DNA from: an uncultured Acidobacteriaceae bacterium
GTDB taxonomy: Bacteria > Acidobacteriota > Terriglobia > Terriglobales > Acidobacteriaceae
Direction of reading: 5' to 3'
Assembly (NCBI GenBank): GCA_903849645.1
Contig: CAINJJ010000056.1
Span: forward strand, 1 to 64,000
DNA length: 64,000 bases
In this document: one piece after another, positions 62,478-64,000 of the stretch
How the letters are laid out: the number at the start of each line of letters is the position of its first letter
Numbering within the stretch: position 1 is the first letter of the stretch
Position numbers and translations under genes: made by a program
Notes under the pieces: generated by a model
Seen by the model: only the letters and a program-made list of their open reading frames with translations
Database searches by the model: none
What the model was told of the DNA's origin: nothing

Positions 62478-62825
62478 ATGACGCAATCCTTCTGGGAATC
62501 GGAAGTCGAGGAGCAGGCGCAACCAGAGCTTCCCCTGCCGCCGCCCGCCCCGCAGGCCGCGGAAACCGCTCCAGCCGTCATCACGGCGGACGATTTTTCC
62601 GCACTGGAAGAGCGCATCCTCCGCGCGGTTACGCTCGTCAAGCGTGAACGGCAGGCGCGGGCCGCCGCCGAGCAGCGCGCCCAGTTGGCGGAAGAGCAAC
62701 TGTGCGCGCACGTGCCGCAGCTTGACCGCCTGCAATCGGAGTTGAACGCACTGCGCGCCGAGCGCGACCAGGTGCGCCAGCGCGTCGAGCGCCTTCTTTC
62801 CCAGCTCGACGCTCTGGAATTGTGA
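62478..62825 (+). CDS. Coiled-coil protein, ZapB-like
   Basis: 115 aa. Acidic, Pro-rich start, then one long coiled coil (DDFSALEERILRAVTLVKRERQARAAAEQ..., ending RQRVERLLSQLDALEL). GCGGAGG precedes the ATG at 62478. It lies 12 nt before zapA, which suggests a role with ZapA at the FtsZ ring; that role is by position and shape only. Confidence 0.75.
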   Translation: MTQSFWESEVEEQAQPELPLPPPAPQAAETAPAVITADDFSALEERILRAVTLVKRERQARAAAEQRAQLAEEQLCAHVPQLDRLQSELNALRAERDQVRQRVERLLSQLDALEL

Positions 62826-62837
62826 CGCCCAGCAACT

Positions 62838-63170
62838 GTGAGGTCAGGATTGGCTGAAGAACCGCTCAAATACGTTACCGTTCAGATCTACGACCAGACC
62901 TACCATCTCTCCGGTCAGGACGCTGCCCACATCGGCCGTCTGGCCGAGCAGGTGGACGCCAAGATGCGCGCCGTCGCCGCCCAGGGCCGCACCGTGGACT
63001 CGCTGCGCGTGGCCGTGCTGGCCGCCCTCAACCTGGCCGACGAGCTCTCGCAGGCATCCCAGGTGGCTCCCGCCGGCGCCGCCAACGCCCGCCTCAGCCA
63101 CGCCCGCGCCGTCAGCCTCCGCGGGCTGCTCGACGAAGTGCTCGAGGAAGAGCTGAAGACCGGGTCGTAA
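62838..63170 (+). CDS. zapA: Cell division protein ZapA
   Basis: 110 aa from GTG 62838 (TTG at 62850, behind AGGTCAGGA, is an alternative giving MAEEPLKY). VTVQIYDQTYHLSGQDAAHIGRLAEQVDAKMR is the ZapA N-domain; the rest is a coiled coil that bundles FtsZ. The 6S RNA lies directly downstream, as in many bacteria. Confidence 0.9.
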   Translation: MRSGLAEEPLKYVTVQIYDQTYHLSGQDAAHIGRLAEQVDAKMRAVAAQGRTVDSLRVAVLAALNLADELSQASQVAPAGAANARLSHARAVSLRGLLDEVLEEELKTGS

Positions 63171-63288
63171 AAATCGCTCTTTGGTCGGGTCAAAACCGGG
63201 CCCAAAACAGGCGGCGGAGAAAACTACCACGCCGCACCCGTTGCGCACAAGACTTGTAATTTCGCGCCCGGACCCATACTATCCGCAA

Positions 63289-63483
63289 TAGAAACCGGCC
63301 TGCAAAGCAGGTGGGCGATCAATGCTGGTTGAACCAACATTCAATGAACAGGGGCTCAACTCGACAATCGGTTCTGTGTGCCGTGTCCGCCAGTCCGGAA
63401 TGCCTAACGAACCGCGGAGAGCTCCACCTTCTTAGGAAGGGTTCACCAGCGCATCATTCACGGCCCAGTGGGTCGGATTCTAC
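63289..63483 (+). ncRNA. ssrS: Probable 6S RNA
   Basis: Position directly after zapA is the classical place of the 6S RNA gene. A promoter TTGTAA (63255-63260), 16 nt, TACTAT (63277-63282) points to a start near 63289. The 5' end AGAAACCGGCC can pair with the 3' GGGTCGGATTCT (63470-63481), giving the closing stem, and the middle offers paired arms around a large internal bulge (CCACCTTCTTAGGAAGGG hairpin within). 6S RNA binds sigma-70 RNA polymerase. Ends are approximate. Confidence 0.6.
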
Positions 63484-63591
63484 TTTCCAGTCCCTGCCGC
63501 CGCGCCCAGGCCTCCGGCGATCAAACCGGAACCGGCCCTTCCCCAGGGCGCTCTGCTCCGAGCCACTTCATCCATCCAGCCCCGCAGACGC

Positions 63592-64000
63592 CTAAACCCC
63601 GCGCAGCGTGCCCACGCGCTCATGCCCGTGATCGTCCTCGACCGGCGCGTTTCCGGCGCGTATCACCAGCCGAGTGCCGCATCCCGCCGCCCGCGCCGGG
63701 TCCAGCTCCCGCACCACGTCGGACAGGAAAAGCATCGCGCCCGTCTCCACGCCCAGCGCCCCGGCAATCGCCGCATAGCTGGCCTGCGCCGTCTTCGGCC
63801 CCACGCGCGTATCAAAATAGCCCGCAATCCGCTCCGTCAGATCGCCAAAGTTCGAGTAGCGGAACAAGAGCCGCTGCGCCTCCGCCGACCCCGACGAGTA
63901 GATCGCCACCCGACCCCGCGCCGCCCAGCGCTCCAGCGCCTCGGGAACATCCTCAAACAGCGTGCCCTTCAGCTCGCCGCTCTCAAAGCCCGACTTCCAT
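63592..64000 (-). CDS. mtnC: Enolase-phosphatase / acireductone synthase MtnC (partial)
   Basis: C-terminal 135 residues of a HAD-family enzyme of methionine salvage that makes acireductone from 2,3-diketo-5-methylthiopentyl phosphate. Motifs seen: WKSGFESGELKGTLFEDVPE, VAIYSSGSAEAQRLLF, GYFDTRVGPKTAQASY, and the FLSDVVRELDPARAAG acidic motif. The start lies beyond 64000 (N-terminal part missing because of the window edge, not truncation). Confidence 0.93.
   Translation of the reverse strand, partial: WKSGFESGELKGTLFEDVPEALERWAARGRVAIYSSGSAEAQRLLFRYSNFGDLTERIAGYFDTRVGPKTAQASYAAIAGALGVETGAMLFLSDVVRELDPARAAGCGTRLVIRAGNAPVEDDHGHERVGTLRGV

Overview
The window is one contig of a GC-rich bacterium, most probably a member of the Acidobacteriota (Terriglobia/Acidobacteriaceae-like). 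This is inferred from the gene content: an ISC gene set with a zinc-ribbon HscB and a linked GH29 fucosidase; several periplasmic glycoside hydrolases (GH29, GH116, GH13, GH35/DUF5597); DUF6152 and DUF6644 proteins; a Pro/Ala/Glu-extended ribosomal protein S1; and short palindromic repeats of the CAGGGGCTAAAGCCCC type between genes. No 16S rRNA is present, so the assignment stays an inference.

Region 1 (1-6640) is accessory DNA. It holds a complete IS21-family element (istA-istB, 27/36 terminal repeats, 6-bp target duplication), a 30-nt 3' fragment of a tRNA-Ser gene, a MarR-like regulator with a perfect 9-3-9 palindrome at its start, and an excisionase/tyrosine-integrase pair lying against the 3' end of an intact tRNA-Val(GAC). 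This looks like the integrase end of an island whose other end is outside the window.

Region 2 (6900-15650) carries a CDP-alcohol phosphatidyltransferase, an unannotated-size 54-aa zinc-ribbon protein, and then the iron-sulfur assembly cluster iscR-iscS-iscU-iscA-(GH29)-hscB-hscA-fdx-iscX.

Region 3 (15700-25430) has an HDOD protein, a minus-strand membrane redox operon (tetraheme cytochrome c, four-cluster ferredoxin subunit, NrfD-type quinone subunit, DUF2339 protein) facing folD-coaE across a region with a perfect TGTGA-N6-TCACA palindrome, then an HtrA protease and mutY.

Region 4 (25460-45260) is mostly cell-envelope, carbohydrate and housekeeping genes: GH116, DUF164 zinc ribbon, AsmA-like, GH13, an M15-like protein, a Yip1-family gene broken by one in-frame TAG, acpP-fabF, rmuC, two vapBC modules, HIT, rpsA and mtaB.

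Region 5 (45400-63200) is the translation locus infC ... rpmI-rplT ... pheS-pheT-zapB-like-zapA-6S RNA. It is interrupted several times. An HNH nuclease plus 5-methylcytosine methyltransferase pair (visibly less GC-rich), a peptidase, DUF429 and GH35 lie between infC and rpmI. A MITE-like inverted-repeat element, two unknown small genes and a DpnI-type methyl-directed restriction endonuclease lie between rplT and pheS. A four-helix-bundle gene flanked by 17-bp inverted repeats lies between pheS and pheT. The infC gene appears to start at ATC. The window ends inside mtnC.
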